Origin: Enchytraeus crypticus
Lineage: Eukaryota; Annelida; Clitellata; Enchytraeida; Enchytraeidae
DNA length: 64,000 nt
Direction of reading: 5' to 3'
Assembly: GCA_905160935.1 (NCBI GenBank)
Contig: CAJHZI010000884.1
Coordinates: 2,245,001-2,309,000 of the forward strand
Shown here: positions 12,906 to 26,000 of the stretch, one piece after another
How positions within the stretch are numbered: the first letter of the stretch is position 1
Layout of the letters: each line of letters starts with the position of its first letter
The notes under the pieces: model-generated
The model's input: the letters and a program-made list of their open reading frames with translations, nothing else
The model's database searches: none
Told to the model about the DNA's origin: nothing
Translations under genes and position numbers: made by a program

Positions 12906-14359
12906 TAGAGATGGGAATTTTATGAATTTCCAGAGTTCGGGTTCGGTTCGGTTCGTTGAAAATGAAAGTTCGGTTCGGATTCGGTTAGCAGCTGACAATT
13001 TGAGAGTTCGGTTCAGTTCGTTGAAAATGAAAGTTCGGTTCGGTTCGGGTTCGGTTCTAACAAGGGTTCGGGTTCGGTTCGGGTTTGGCTTGCTTTTCAA
13101 CTCGCAGGAGTTCGATTCGAGTTCGAAAAGGTTTGGTTTGGATAATGTGTCAATTGTTTAACTTTACGTAAAATAATCTAATCATGGTCATGACAAACAT
13201 GTGTAAAATGGTTTATGGTAAATATGCTTAAAAATTCATTAAGTCACAATAGCAGCCACATTTTTTCACCTGGGTAAAAATATGACAATGAAAAAGGGAG
13301 AGAAGTGGTATTTATTCCTGTTCATTTTTTTAAATATTGTTAGTTGACCAACAAATGTTCAAAATATAGATATTTAGCTTTATTATTGTATCTGAAATAT
13401 TTTCCTTGATTATAATAAGCAAATAGAATGCTTCATCAATTTGTAAATTTTATTGTCACTATGGTCCTATATATTAGATACGTTTATAATGAAGTGGAAA
13501 TGTCTTGGCTAAAATTTGATCCAATATTTCAAAGACAAGGTGCAATTTAGTAACATAAAAATGTCAAATAAAGATGATTTGGTAAACACGTGTACTTCCA
13601 TAGAAAAATGATCATAATATACACCGTTTGCTATCAACTGACCAATTATAAGCTTCATAATTTACCTTAGGGTTTCAAATTTGAAACTCTCAGATCAATT
13701 ATAGGTTACGAAAATAGTTATGAAGTTGCATCGCTATGGTGCAAAATTATTTACTCCATATAGCCTTAACGCATGTAGAATATCATATATAATTATTTGT
13801 AAATCTGGCTGCAAAAATATTAAGGTAGCACACTAAAATTAGAAAACATTCATAATTTGAATTTAACAAGAACAAATCCACCTAGATTGAGTCAAGTATT
13901 TTCAGATTTTTATGGGATGCTCTCATCACTTTTGTCTCTTTGGTGTTAATCTTCATTCCATACTTCAATGCCGAGTCATTCGGACTAACCATTATCTTCT
14001 GTGGGCCCGTCTCTCTTCCCGCTACCATTCATTTGTGCCGATACCATTTTAAAACTTGTGTCGGAACCAGCCTTACCTGAATATATGCTGTTAGATACTG
14101 TAAGACATGCAAATGCAAAAACTAATATATATTTGTATTGTTCTAACTATCTTTATTTAACGTCAGGCTGGTGAAGAAGAAAGGAACTCCAAGAGTTTGG
14201 TTCAGTTCGCTTTGGAAGAAGTCTGGGTTCGGGTTCGACCAGAGTCTGGGTTCGGGTTCGGTTCGGGTTCGGTCAGAGTCTGGGTTCGAGTTCGGTTCGA
14301 TCAAAATTCTAGATTTTATGGTTCGTTTCGGTTCGGGTTCGGTTCGATTCCCATCTCTA
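12906..14359. mobile_element. non-autonomous hAT-like DNA transposon, copy 1
   Basis: Begins TAGAGATGGGAAT and ends with its inverse ATTCCCATCTCTA. The flanks are ATAATTAC (12898-12905) and ATAATTAT (14360-14367), an 8-bp target duplication with one mismatch, typical of hAT elements. Inside each end are clusters of GGTTCGGGTTCGG-like units (12935-13145 and 14195-14350), a subterminal repeat arrangement common in hAT. The middle is AT-rich with no transposase ORF. Nearly identical to 17931-19361. Confidence 0.9.
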
Positions 14360-14379
14360 ATAATTATACACGTGTCATT

Positions 14380-15400
14380 CGCATGTGCAGTGGAGTTTCC
14401 TTTCTTGGCTTCTGTTTTTTTTGTAGTTTTCGTTATTTCCTCATTTCCCTCTCCATGGTTATTAGTAATCGTTGCCTTTTGTTGGCCCTCCAATAGTTCC
14501 CGGCGCGGATTTAAGAATAACCTCCAACACCCTGGGGATTATTTAAATCCAAAGCTGTCCACGCTCGGTCTTCCAGAGTGGTCTCCCACAAAATACTAAC
14601 CGCGCGCAACGTGGCTTTAATTCTTTCAAGTGACGCACATCTTAACCGAGTGCTATACATCCACCCCCCACACCGGATTAATCAATGATCCATTTGACCA
14701 TTCATATAAATATGACTTAACCATTCACTCTATTATAACTTCATGATATAGGCTAAATGGTATTTATTACTTTATTTTTTAATGGATTTAACGTCAGCGT
14801 CAGCTGCCTGAGGGCTTCGCCTTAAGGCGTCGAACCCGATCATCGACGTGGTTGATCTACTGCACAACCAAAGCAGTAGTCAGTCTAGACTGAGTAATGA
14901 TCCAGATCTCACTGATATATTCAAGTCAACAATGTTCAAATATAACGTACAGTAGATAGAGAATATAACATGGAATCGGGGTTGACTTTTTGATATAATG
15001 AATTACAATGTGTACATGATATGGAACCTTTCTGTCAAGTATATTTATATTATATTATAATGTGAGTTTAGCGTAAAGGTCAAAAGCTTGAAAGGCTTCT
15101 CTTCAAGGCGTTAGGTGTACCGGTGTACCCTGAAAGGTAAATGTCCAAGATATTACTCTCTGATCATCTCTACCGGGAATTGATCCCAGGACCTCCGGAA
15201 AAACCATTTAACTTATCCATGCCGTTACCTAACATGCTTACGCACTGATCCATCGAGACTTGTATAGTATCGAATGGAAATGCAAGCCTTTCAAACCACT
15301 ACAGGTGACTAACTGAATGAAGAGTCCAAAGTGCATGAGCTGATGAAGAGCTGCTGTTGATGATCTCATAGCTAGACGAGGTACTCAACCCATGGCACGA
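14380..15400. other. intergenic, no gene recognised
   Basis: Contains a diverged copy of a dispersed repeat R6 (about 15065-15110, GGCTTCTCTTCAAGGCG; also at 24140 and 38015). Confidence 0.5.
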
Positions 15401-15414
15401 GGACCTGGTGTTCA

Positions 15415-15545
15415 ACTGCACACACTAACACATACACGAACTGACACATACACACACTGACACATACACACAATGACACATACACACACTGACACGTACA
15501 CACACTGACACGTACACACACTGACATATAGGCCTACACACATTA
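15415..15545. repeat. CACTGACACATACA minisatellite
   Basis: About eight tandem units of roughly 14-16 bp (CACACACTGACACATA). Confidence 0.9.
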
Positions 15546-15884
15546 TTATAGCGGTCTTATTGTAAAATTGTAAAGATCATTTTGCTTTTTCTGCGTTATC
15601 GTAATTATCATGCGCCATTTACATATACGCCAGAATTATAAGCGCCATTAGTACATTGAAGTATATTAGTATATTGAAGCATCTGGGATTAATATCATCG
15701 GTGTAACTAATCCATTTAAATATATAAAATGACAGATGTCATTATGACGTAATAACATACAGTACTATGACTACACATTATGCAGTCAACGTAATAGTAT
15801 ACCTTTATCGTTTGTCTTTTGACTGGTTTTATGAATTTTGGAATGTGCACTGTTTTGGACCTTCTTTAAGCTCACCGACTCTGA

Positions 15885-15930
15885 GTTGTCTCAACAGTGC
15901 TCGATGTCGTCACGGACGACAGTAGCACCC
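15885..15930. repeat. dispersed repeat R5 fragment
   Basis: Contains CAACAGTGCTCGATGTCGTC and GTAGCAC, shared with 16811, 50425, 55663 and 62700. R5 usually abuts a (CAA/TTG)n run. Confidence 0.5.
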
Positions 15931-16094
15931 CAAGTGTTTTTATTTTATTTTATGCCACGCGTGTAATTTTTACGACCTGGAAAGAGTTTCCAGGCTGACC
16001 TGGAATAACATGACCGGATCATCTGCGGTCATTATCTGGCTGTTGTTCATTAAAGACGCTGCTCTTTGGCTCTTTTCCTCTCTGCAATCTCTCG

Positions 16095-16139
16095 CATGAC
16101 CTATAAAAGTTCAACTGGATTGAACTTTTATAGGTCATG
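16095..16139. other. perfect 20-bp inverted repeat, 5-nt loop
   Basis: CATGACCTATAAAAGTTCAA (16095-16114), loop CTGGA, then its exact inverse (16120-16139). Both arms contain CTATAAAAG or its complement. No flanking gene is seen. It could be a MITE tip, a fold-back replication product or a small hairpin RNA. Confidence 0.9.
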
Positions 16140-16810
16140 AATTTTATTTTTTTAAATAAAAAGTTTTGCCTGAGAAAAGCCGACCTGCCAATGCCTAGAC
16201 ACGCATTTGAATTAAATGTTCATTCATTATGCCATCTATAGCTTTTACTAGAGTATAGCTTTTACTAAATTGTCAAATGTTCTATATACTATATAAAAAG
16301 TTAGACAGTTTAGTATAATATTATTTTCAATTTACCGGAACCGTGAATGTGAATTTCTGAATACTTCATTATTCCTATTTATTTATTTATTTATTTTTTG
16401 CATTGTTTTTATTCTTATGTTGACCAGCTCAACCGGGAATTGATCTCACGAGAGTTCGGTTTACAATCATCATTTAAAATTTCATGACCTATAAATTAAT
16501 GCATCGATCAATAAACAAACAAGTTAATAAAATATAAACAAAAAGTACAACATAAGGAACATGATTATGACCGCCCAGGCTTGGAACAGGAGCGGAACAT
16601 TAAGTGCACTGTACTTCAGAGGAGCGATAGTGGCAGTTAAATGAATCAGAAGATATTCTTCGAAGGAAAACAACCTTAGAAGATATTCTTATAAGATTGT
16701 TTAACCAGTGTAATCCTCAGTTTCCTACGTAATCGCCACTTTCGACGCACTCAAGTTTAAGGTTTGCCTATTATGCAGTAGCCCCCTCACTCTGCTCATC
16801 GGTTTTGATT

Positions 16811-17110
16811 TGATTCAACAGAGCTCAATGTTGTCATGGATAACATTAGCACTCTAATCATATTGTTGTTGTTGTTGTTGTTGCCCGAGCACAACACGGA
16901 GGGATAATATAATCCAGCTACTATGGTATCGAGAAGAAGTTGTCTGAGAGGGAGGGGGGGGGGGGTTGACCACATATGAACCCTGGTTCGAGCCTGACGA
17001 TAGAATGAGCACCAAAGTTCTGAGACCGAGAGAAAACGAGAAAGAGAGAAAGAGAGAGAGAGAGAGAGAAAGTGAGAGAGAGAGTGAGAGAGAGAGAGAG
17101 AGAGAACAAC
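16811..17110. repeat. R5 with (TTG)n, then GA-rich microsatellite
   Basis: R5 (GAGCTCAATGTTGTCATGG) is followed by (TTG)n at about 16863-16882 and a long GA-rich tract (about 17028-17106). ORFs through the GA tract are low-complexity artefacts. Confidence 0.75.
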
Positions 17111-17216
17111 TGTTAAGAAGACCTGAGTACAGATGCTTGGCACAGGTGCTGATTAACAGACTGGTTCATCAATCAATCAATTAATTTTATAAAGATAGCA
17201 CAATGAGGTGTGGTTG

Positions 17217-17760
17217 GACCACTGCAGAATAGGGCAACCGCAAACAATCTGCTGGGTGTACGTAAGAGGCGACTAAGGCAGTAGCTGAGGATGGCTAGAG
17301 GGGACCCAACTCACCATGGAATATTTTCCCCCAGGATTAAATGGTAATTAATGCACCTAACTGAGGAAGGCAACGTGAAACGACCTCAGAAGTCTTACTT
17401 ATCCCAAGCTATAGTCTACATAAGGTATGGATAAGGCTTTGTGAAGGGATTAACTTGTTGATCAAAGGAGTGCTCTTATGGTGCGAAAGCAGACTTTGAG
17501 TATGAATATGCACCTTAAACCTGCCACTTGAAAGTGTTCAAGAAAAAGAAGAAAAGACGAATGTTTGATTTATTAATTATAATGCGCAAATTTTGCATTT
17601 ATACATTTTTTTAGTAGGGATAAGGCACTGCCTTTTGTGAAAGGATTAAACCGTTCATCTATGAAAAGCTTTCTAAATGGTGCGTGAAAGTATATTCGAA
17701 AGTGTGAATATGAACCATGGACTTGCCACTTGGCAGAACACTAGAGAGAAAGAGAGAGGG
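17217..17760 (+). repeat. dispersed repeat R7, two partial copies
   Basis: First copy 17217-17540: GTAAGAGGCGACTAAGGCAG, CTGAGGAAGGCAACG, GGAGTGCTCTTATGGTGCG, ending CCTGCCACTTG. A second partial copy runs about 17625-17760 and ends at a GA microsatellite (17745-17880). The GA-linked end resembles how the RTE-like elements end here. Confidence 0.7.
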
Positions 17761-17811
17761 AGAGATGAGATGAGAGAGAGAGAATAGAGAGAGAAAGAGA
17801 TAGAAAGGGAC

Positions 17812-17842
<31 letters not shown>

Positions 17843-17930
17843 GACAGAAAGAGAGAGAGAGAGAGAGGAGGGAGAGAGTGAGATGCAGGCTTCAAGCTTT
17901 GGGTAGGCTGAATAGGACAAGGTTTGCTAC

Positions 17931-19361
17931 TAGAGATGGGAATTTTATGAATTTCCAGAGTTCGGGTTCGGTTCGGTTCGCTGAAAATGAAAGTTCGGTT
18001 CGGGTTCGGTTAGCAGTTGACAATTTGAGAGTTCGGTTCGGCTTCGGTTCTAACAAAGGTTCGTGTTCGGTTCGGGTTCGGCTTGTTACCCAACCCGCAA
18101 GAGTTCGATTCGAGTTCGAAATGGTTTGGTTTGGATAATGTTGCAATTGTTTAACTTTACTTATAATAATCATGGTTATGACAAACATGTTTAAACTGGT
18201 TTATGGTAAATATGCTTAAAAATTCATTAAGTCACAATAGCAGCCACATTTTTTCACCTGGGTAAAAATATGACAATGAAAAAGGGAGAGAAGTGGTATT
18301 TATTCCTGTTCATTTTTTTAAATATTGTTAGTTGACCAACAAATGTTCAAAATATAGATATTTAGCTTTATTATTGTATCTGAAATATTTTCCTTGATTA
18401 TAATAAGCAAATAGAATGCTTCATCAATTTGTAAATTTTATTGTCACTATGGTCCTATATATTAGATACGTTTATAATGAAGTGGAAATGTCTTGGCTAA
18501 AATTTGATCCAATATTTCAAAGACAAGGTGCAATTTAGTAACATAAAAATGTCAAATAAAGATGATTTGGTAAACACGTGTACTTCCATAGAAAAATGAT
18601 CATAATATACACCGTTTGCTATCAACTGACCAATTATAAGCTTCATAATTTACCTTAGGGTTTCAAATTTGAAACTCTCAGATCAATTATAGGTTACGAA
18701 AATAGTTATGAAGTTGCATCGCTATGGTGCAAAATTATTTACTCCATATAGCCTTAACGCATGTAGAATATCATATATAATTATTTGTAAATCTGGCTGC
18801 AAAAATATTAAGGTAGCACACTAAAATTAGAAAACATTCATAATTTGAATTTAACAAGAACAAATCCACCTAGATTGAGTCAAGTATTTTCAGATTTTTA
18901 TGGGATGCTCTCATCACTTTTGTCTCTTTGGTGTTAATCTTCATTCCATATTTCAATGCCGAATCTTTCACACTAACCATTATCTTCTGTGGGCCCGTCT
19001 CTCTTCCCGCTACCATTCCTTTGTACCGCTACCTTTTTAAAATTTGTGTCGAAACCAGCCTTACCTGAATATACGCTGTTGAATACTGTAAGACATGTAA
19101 ATGTAAAAACTAATACATATTTGCATTGTTCTAACTATCTCTATGTAATGTCAGGCTGGTGAAGAAGAAAGGAACTCCAAGAGTTTGGTTCAGTTCGCTT
19201 TGGACGAAGTCTGGTTTCGGGTTCGGTTCGGGTTCGGTCAGAATCTGGGTTGGGGTTCGGTTCGGTTCGGACAGAGGCTGGGTCGGGTTCGGTTCGGTTC
19301 GTTCAAAATTCTAGATTTTATGGTTCGATTCGGTTCGGGTTCGGTTCGATTCCCATCTGTA
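17931..19361. mobile_element. non-autonomous hAT-like DNA transposon, copy 2
   Basis: Same termini (TAGAGATGGGAAT / ATTCCCATCTGTA) and the same GGTTCGGG subterminal clusters as copy 1. Target duplication TTTGCTAC (17923-17930) versus GTTGCTAC (19362-19369). Roughly 1 kb of internal sequence is almost base-for-base that of copy 1, pointing to recent mobilisation by a transposase encoded elsewhere. Confidence 0.92.
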
Positions 19362-19369
19362 GTTGCTAC

Positions 19370-20814
19370 TGTATTTAAATGATTTAGTTTAGTTCAAGGT
19401 ATCATCCTGGACGACCATTAGGTTATATTTTGTCCTTAATCTTATCTGTAGTAACTTATAGAAAATGTTCTGCGCTGAATTGTGTAAAGGAATTCAAATA
19501 CAATAAATTCAATTACGAAATATTGACTCTTTGTATCTTCCTGTAAATAAACTTTATCGCTCAATATTATCACGTGATTTACGTAATGTAGTGCCAGCAG
19601 TTGTTAAGCATGGCATTGAGGCTCTAAAACATTACCGAAACTTTTCCTGTTCGATGGAAGTTCGACTTTAAATTGCTTTTATTAACTCCCAGCCATATCT
19701 GTACAAGCTCTGAGGCCGGCATGTGGAAAAGTTGCGGCTGCCGTTTACAATTTCGTCAGATATGTTGAGCCAAATATTTCTGATCAGAGCGTAAAATTCA
19801 TTCTCTCTCAAAGATGGAAACTGCTTCATTTCTAACGGAATCCTCATGTATCACTGCGAAGCCTATAAAGACTCACAAAACCTATGTACGTGCTTTGCTT
19901 TGTTTAACTTTATGTAATGTAAGTAATGCAATGCGATAAGTAATCCTACTGTGCATATCGGTCTAAAAACGTTTTATCTCTAACTGTACTAAGATAACTA
20001 CTTGAGGTCTAGACAAATAAATATACGTAGAGAGTTTTAGCGGCCTTTCTGAAAACTTCTTCGCCGTCTGCTAGCAATTATACAAATGCAATTTTTACTT
20101 ACTTTCTGAAAAAAATGTAAGATTTCGATTTATCGGAAATTAATGAATTAAGAGACAGACCAAGACATTGGATGTTGGATGATTTGATAGCAAATTCTTA
20201 TATACAGCTGAAAAGAAAAGCTGAGGCTAGAAATGATTGGAAGAGTTATATGCAATAGGCCTGCCCTTTGACAGTGCGCTAGAAAAATATTGTAAATTTT
20301 ACTGTAATAAGGAAATTTATATTATAATAGCCTACTATACATGTAATTCACACTGCAGTATGTAAACTGCAATAATGTAAGTTTATCTAACTATATTCCC
20401 ATGTACTTTTATACTGCTAGATTGGTTGTAAGTAATAATTAAAATCTAATTACATATTAGAAAAAAGGCTTGATAACGATGGCAAAGCCAAGTTTAACGG
20501 CACTTCATTGTCTCGAAAGAATATACCGCTAACGATGCTAGTATTGAATTTGAACCCTGCACTATTGAACTGAAGTAGGATACCTTACCGATTTGTCATC
20601 AAGTCAACCATTGACTTGGCACTGTTTAGCTGTTGTTATGTAATCGGTTTGTTGACTCAGAGATTCCTCTTGCTGAGCATTATACATTTGTATGTGACGA
20701 ATTGGTAAATTTGAGTAAATTAGAGGAAGTGGCGAATTTTGGTAAACAGAATTGTTTTCTCAGTGAATGACGCCCCTGCCCAGTAAATGTTAGTCGAAGC
20801 TTAGGAAGGCATTG
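19370..20814. other. intergenic, no gene recognised
   Basis: No splice-bounded or long ORF. 20155-20290 has weak similarity to the RTE-like 3' end (GATTTGATAGC, TTGACAGTGCGCTAG). Confidence 0.4.
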
Positions 20815-21013
20815 CGGGCCCACCTCGTCATAAGCAGAATCCTCCAACAATAATGGTATATCAAAAGGAATGTTAGATGATTCAAAGATTTACTCCTATG
20901 TGGACAGGAAGAGAAAAACGGAATATAGAGATGAGTGGAGGCGTTATATACCATGGACCTGCCAGTAGGCAGTGCACTAAGAAAGAGAGAGATAGATAGA
21001 GAGAGAGAGAGAG
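20815..21013 (+). mobile_element. RTE-like LINE 3' end (family L1)
   Basis: Ends ATACCATGGACCTGCCAGTA-GGCAGTGCACTAAGA followed by a GATA/GA run, as in the longer copies. Confidence 0.75.
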
Positions 21014-21209
21014 GTGAGGAATATGTATCTTAAGCCTGGCAGCTGATCGAATACTCGAGCGACAGATATAAAGTCAGATTGAGACACGCTAACCTCATAC
21101 GCTAACCTCCTTTTGATATACATGCGATTAAATTTGACATTCATAAGAAAGAGTCAGAATAACTAAAGATTTACTTCTTTAGTTACCTTCACAATAATGC
21201 CTAATTTAA

Positions 21210-21340
21210 AGCTAAAAGCTAATGTTAACGTCAGTTTCCTCACTCAAACGCGATGTCAGTAACGGGTGAGCCCAGGATTTGAACCCCGCACATACTGATA
21301 CGCGATCGAATATCTTCCCGACATCGCCACTGACTCCAGC
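21210..21340 (-). mobile_element. SINE family S1 copy
   Basis: Full-length antisense copy ending at the head (GCCACTGACTCCAGC). Confidence 0.75.
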
Positions 21341-21456
21341 CAATTTAATCAAAGTAGTTTCAAAGCACAGTTCTGAGAGACTTAATATGTAGAGTATTAT
21401 AAACTTCATGAGATCAATAATTTATATCCATGATTTGTTTATTGCAAATATTTAAA

Positions 21457-21576
21457 AAGTTAATGCTAACGGCAGTTTCCTCACTCGAAAGCGATGTCAG
21501 TGACGGGCGAGCCCACTATTTAAACTCCGCACATACTGATCCGCCGTCGAATATCTTTCCGACATCGCTACAGGCT
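21457..21576 (-). mobile_element. SINE family S1 copy
   Basis: Second antisense copy about 120 bp from the previous one, more diverged at the head (GACATCGCTACAGGCT). Confidence 0.7.
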
Positions 21577-22194
21577 AAAGCAAAGCAGATAAAACAAATA
21601 CAGTTTTCGCTTTGTAACCGTGACAAGATATGTAATTAGGTAGAGCTCGTTTCATTGTGTATTAAGCGTAACAGGATGCTGGTTACAAGAGCCACTAAAT
21701 GCTCTATTTTGCTTTCTCTAAGACAAATGTGTACATGTATGCATTCATGCTCTATAGTTAAAATTAGTGTTATAGTGAGGAATAAGATTAGGCTTAGGGT
21801 TGGAAAGAGGATTGGGGTTTAAATTTGGGTAGATTTTGTGCTAGGATTCGGTCTAGTGTATGTTTTAAGATTATAAAGTTTGTTCTTGTTGTTGTCAAGT
21901 CGGTATCTAATGTATTGTCTCTAATGACTAGTATCTAATGGTTAGCATAAATGATAAACAAATAAAAAGTATATTTATAAAGCGCCGCTCTATTTTAAAT
22001 GCCATAGTACCGCTGAATGGAGTGAAGGTCAAGTAGCCTGGTAGTATAATGCCACAATCGGTGTAGCGACTAGAACTCTGCAGATCTGAAGTATGAGAGA
22101 TCAATTCATCTAAAAACACAGAAATCATCACCAACTGTCTACGATTCCCTTCACTATCATATCTGCGTCAGTCAACTCTTATGAACAAGTGCAG

Positions 22195-22560
22195 TTGACG
22201 GTAGGTTCCTCGCCATAAGGCTAAGTCAGGGGCGTCTCTTGCAGACACTACACAAACAGGCGCCAAATCACCATACGATGACGACTGAGTACACAGAGAC
22301 CACAAGAGAAAGCGAGATCAAAATAGTGCAAGTCCAAGATCCAAGGCAAGCGGGTCATAATTTAGACTAATGGCGGAAAAAGATGGGTTTTTAGCTTGCC
22401 AAGGAATGTACCGATACAATTACAAGATCAAAGGTCTTGTGGCGTAGAGTTCCATATTGTCGGAGCAGAAAACATGAAGGAGCGTCTGCCCATGGCAGAT
22501 GTAATATTTGGTATAGTGAGAAGGTTTTTACTAGAGGAACGAAAACTACGAGAAGGTTGA
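22195..22560 (+). repeat. dispersed repeat R4, longer copy
   Basis: Shares GGCGTCTCTTGCAGACACTA and CAGGCGCCAAA with 46110, and GTTCCATATTGTCGGAGCAG plus GAGCGTCTGCCCA with 25290-25350. R4 is thus a repeat of at least 350 bp. Confidence 0.6.
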
Positions 22561-22812
22561 TAGTATAGTAAGAGAGATAGATTTAACGGTAGTATCTAAT
22601 GACAGATCTGCATGCAATAACTAGTATCTAATGGATAGTAGCTAAGGACTAGTGTAGAACTCTGCGCCTACTGACCCGCAGTCGAACAAATTACAAATAC
22701 GTTACAGGTTTGGCCTAATTATACTACAGGCTCTGCTCAATATTGGAATTTCGTGTACTAATATTATTAGCTATATTAATAGAAATACATATACTATTTT
22801 ATACATTATAGT

Positions 22813-22882
22813 CTCCCTCTCTCTTTCTCTTTTCTGTCTCTCTTTCTCTCTCTCTTTCTCTATCTATCTCTCTCTCTTTCTA

Positions 22883-22920
<38 letters not shown>

Positions 22921-23180
22921 GCTTGCTCTCGTTCTCGCGCTCTCTCTAGTGTTCAACGTAATGACAGACTCATAGTACATATTCTATATGATCTCTCTCT
23001 TCTCTCTTCAGTGCACTGCCAAGTGGCAGGTTCAAGGTACATAGTCATACTCAAAGTCTGCTTTCTCGCTCCACAAGAGCACTCCTTAGGTCTCTTCACA
23101 TAGTCATACCTTATGTAGCCTATAACGTGGGAAAAGTATGGCTTCTGAGGTGGTTTCCCGTTGCCTTCCTCAGTTAGATG
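22813..23180 (-). repeat. CT microsatellite plus R7 copy
   Basis: CT/CTTT tract (22813-22925), then antisense R7 (about 23005-23180; CTGCCAAGTGGCAGGTTCAA, GTTGCCTTCCTCAG). Confidence 0.7.
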
Positions 23181-23349
23181 GATTAATCTGGGGGTGTGAA
23201 TATGAAATGATATGATAAGTTAATCCCTTGAAAACGGATACGTTTTGTATCATTATACTATTAAAATCCTTAATGTAGCTTATGGTCAGGAAGAATATTG
23301 TTTTTGAAGCTGCTTCTTTTGCTTTCTTAGTTCTTGCTTTGTCGCCTCT

Positions 23350-23978
23350 TACAGCGCGTGCAGTTAACGACATTGTAAGTGCTACTAGCGTGTGGTTGAG
23401 AATTGCTCTGTGGGCCCTGTTGAGTGCTATTAACTGCTATTCAAGCAGTTTATATATCACAAAATTTCCACTAACGGAACAAAATAAACTATTCGTGAGA
23501 AGAATAGTCTATTTTACCCTATTTTCATGAGAAGGAGAGGTGGTCGAATGAAAGTTGAACAGGGGGGAGGTTCTAAGTTACCATTCTGTGTCAAGTGTCA
23601 ATGATCCCCGAAATAATAGATCGATAAAGTCTAATTAAACCGTAGACTCTAGCCGAAATAAGGAGTTTTAATAACAAAATTTAATCTAAATAGACAATCA
23701 ATTTATTTAATTAAATCCTATACAGTCTTCGTCAGCTGAAATCAAAAAGTTGTGGAGAATGTTTTATCCATACTGCACGACGCCCGCTTCTAGTCTCCCA
23801 TTGTTCGTTGCAGTCCTTGGTCTCTAATCTGGCAAATGAACAAACCATAAATTTAGAATTGCAGTTTACACCTTCAATTACCGTTTATGCTCATTGGGCC
23901 TTTTCCATTTCCGTTGCTGCAGTGATTTTATTATTATGATTTATCTGCATAATCATAGTACAGTATGTGGCATTTAGA

Positions 23979-24017
<39 letters not shown>

Positions 24018-24960
24018 CTCTCTTTCCCACTCTTTTACTATTTTCTCATCTAGACTTTACTGCTTAATGGCGGATCCATAGCAAATAACTCTGATAATTG
24101 CCGCTATTCACTGCTTTTCGTTTCTGTATGTAGTTTATAGTGTGTTTAACGTCAAGGTTCAGAAGCACAAGGCTTCTCTTCAAGACGGCAAGACACATTC
24201 AAGCTACCGTCACAAAAATTAATGTAGCAATAAGTTTCTGCTTGACTTGACAACGAAATCCTGAGTCATAATTGAGACAGACAGTCGGAGAAAATAAATT
24301 GCTTTACTTTTCAAATCTATATGTACTTGTATACCAATGTAATATAAAGGTATTTTTCTCAGCGGGGTAGGTAAATAATTTCGTAACATCCCAATTCTCC
24401 GGTTTTCTCTTTTCTACATGTATGTCAAATCCTGCGCTTTAAAAAATATATATACAATATATTATAAATCTTCCGAGGGCGAATAAAAACCTAGTTGTGT
24501 ACACTTGGTGGTGTCAGGTCGATGGATGGCTGATATTAATGTAGCAATTTTTTGGCGTGATTCAGCACACTCGGTTAAGCTGCGCGTCAATTAAACGAAG
24601 TTGAGGTCCATCGCGCCCGGTTAGTACTTTGTATGCGACCACATTGGAAGACCGATTGTTGACAGCTTTGAAAGAAAAATCCCAAGGGTGTTCCAAAGTT
24701 ATTCTTAAATCGGCGCCGGCTGCAATTGATACGCCAACAAAAGGCAACGATTACTAATAACCATGGAATGGAATGGAGGAAATAACGAAAACTACAAAAA
24801 ACAGTAACAAAGAAAGGAAACTATATAACATATGCGGTATCATATGTGTGTAGCTATACGAACAAAACATTCCTATCTAGTCCCCTACGGGCCCTAAGTA
24901 TCGATCCAACAAAACGAGACACAAAAGCAAGCTAAAAGGAAGAACTGCGTTTTTAGAAGG
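23350..24960. other. intergenic, no gene recognised
   Basis: Contains a TC run (23982-24015) and an R6 fragment (24140-24200). No coding signal that I trust. Confidence 0.5.
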
Positions 24961-24972
24961 GCTTGGTATATA

Positions 24973-24973
24973 C

Positions 24974-25038
<65 letters not shown>

Positions 25039-25486
25039 AAGGTTTAATATCCTCTCATCATCCAAGGATGACGTCAGGGAAGTCCCTACAGCACAGAGCA
25101 CTATAGATCAATTCATTTAAGCCAATATGCAAAAGAAATGTGCTGAGGAGAAGTAAGATCCTAAAAGAAAGCAAGTCCGGTGATCAAAAATGGTCAAGGT
25201 AGATCGATTATGTCTATGGTGGGAAACGGTTATTCTTAGGCTTACTTGAGAAAGTTGAAAGGGAAGAACAAAAGCGAAGATTAGCAGGTAAAGAGTTCCA
25301 GATTGTGGGTGCTGCGTAAAAAAATGAACGTCTGCCAAATGATGTGAGAATATTTGGAACAGAGAGAAGATTGGCATCGGTGGAACGAAGTGCACGTTAG
25401 GGACGATAGGAAAAAGAGTTTCAGATAAGTAAGAAAAATGCGTGCCAAATCGCAGAGTTTTGTTATATAGCCCTATATATACAAGT

Positions 25487-25553
<67 letters not shown>
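24973..25553 (+). repeat. TA microsatellites flanking a long R4 copy
   Basis: (TA)n at 24977-25035 and 25489-25553. Between them R4 (25036-25440) starts AAGGTTTAATATCC...CAAGGATGACGTCAGG. Confidence 0.8.
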
Positions 25554-25564
<11 letters not shown>

Positions 25565-25852
25565 GATAGATAGATATCTTGGATGATCACTTTATAATGA
25601 ATATAATGGATATACACGTATGTATGTTTATTATAAGTATTTTGTATAAGAATACTGGAACGAGTGTTGCTGGATAGCGTAAGGTTCCGCTCATATGTAG
25701 AAATTTTACTAGTTTTGATATTAATTTAAATGTAATTGCCATTTAGCTTATGATTACTATTGAACTCTTCCTGTAAAGTAGTCTCGAAAACCGAGTTCGG
25801 CCATGACACTGCTATATAAGTTTTCGTTGTTAATAATAATAATTATAATAAC

Positions 25853-26000
25853 AATAGCCGATTGATGACCTCGAGTAGCCGGGCGGCGATTCAGCACTTA
25901 TTGCCTGAATCATTTTTATCAAACCCCAGGTTCTTTACACCGGGGTAAAAATAAAAATAATAATAATAATAATAATAATTATTATTATTATTATTATTAA
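25853..26000 (+). mobile_element. repeat S3 copy with (AAT)n tail
   Basis: CCGATTGATGACCTCGAGTA, GCCGGGCGGCGATTC, CACCGGGGTAAAAAT then AAT/ATT repeats that form a small inverted repeat (25955-26000). Confidence 0.75.

Noticed and set aside
12868..14599. ORFs with VRFGSGSVR-like repeats
   Set aside because: Translation of the TTCGGG subterminal repeats of the hAT-like element; present in both directions and both copies.
23170..23530. Overlapping ORFs of 67 and 82 residues
   Set aside because: Opposite-strand ORFs over R7 repeat sequence with no homology or splice logic.
24877..25617. ORFs with YIYI runs
   Set aside because: TA microsatellites and antisense R4; no splice or protein support.
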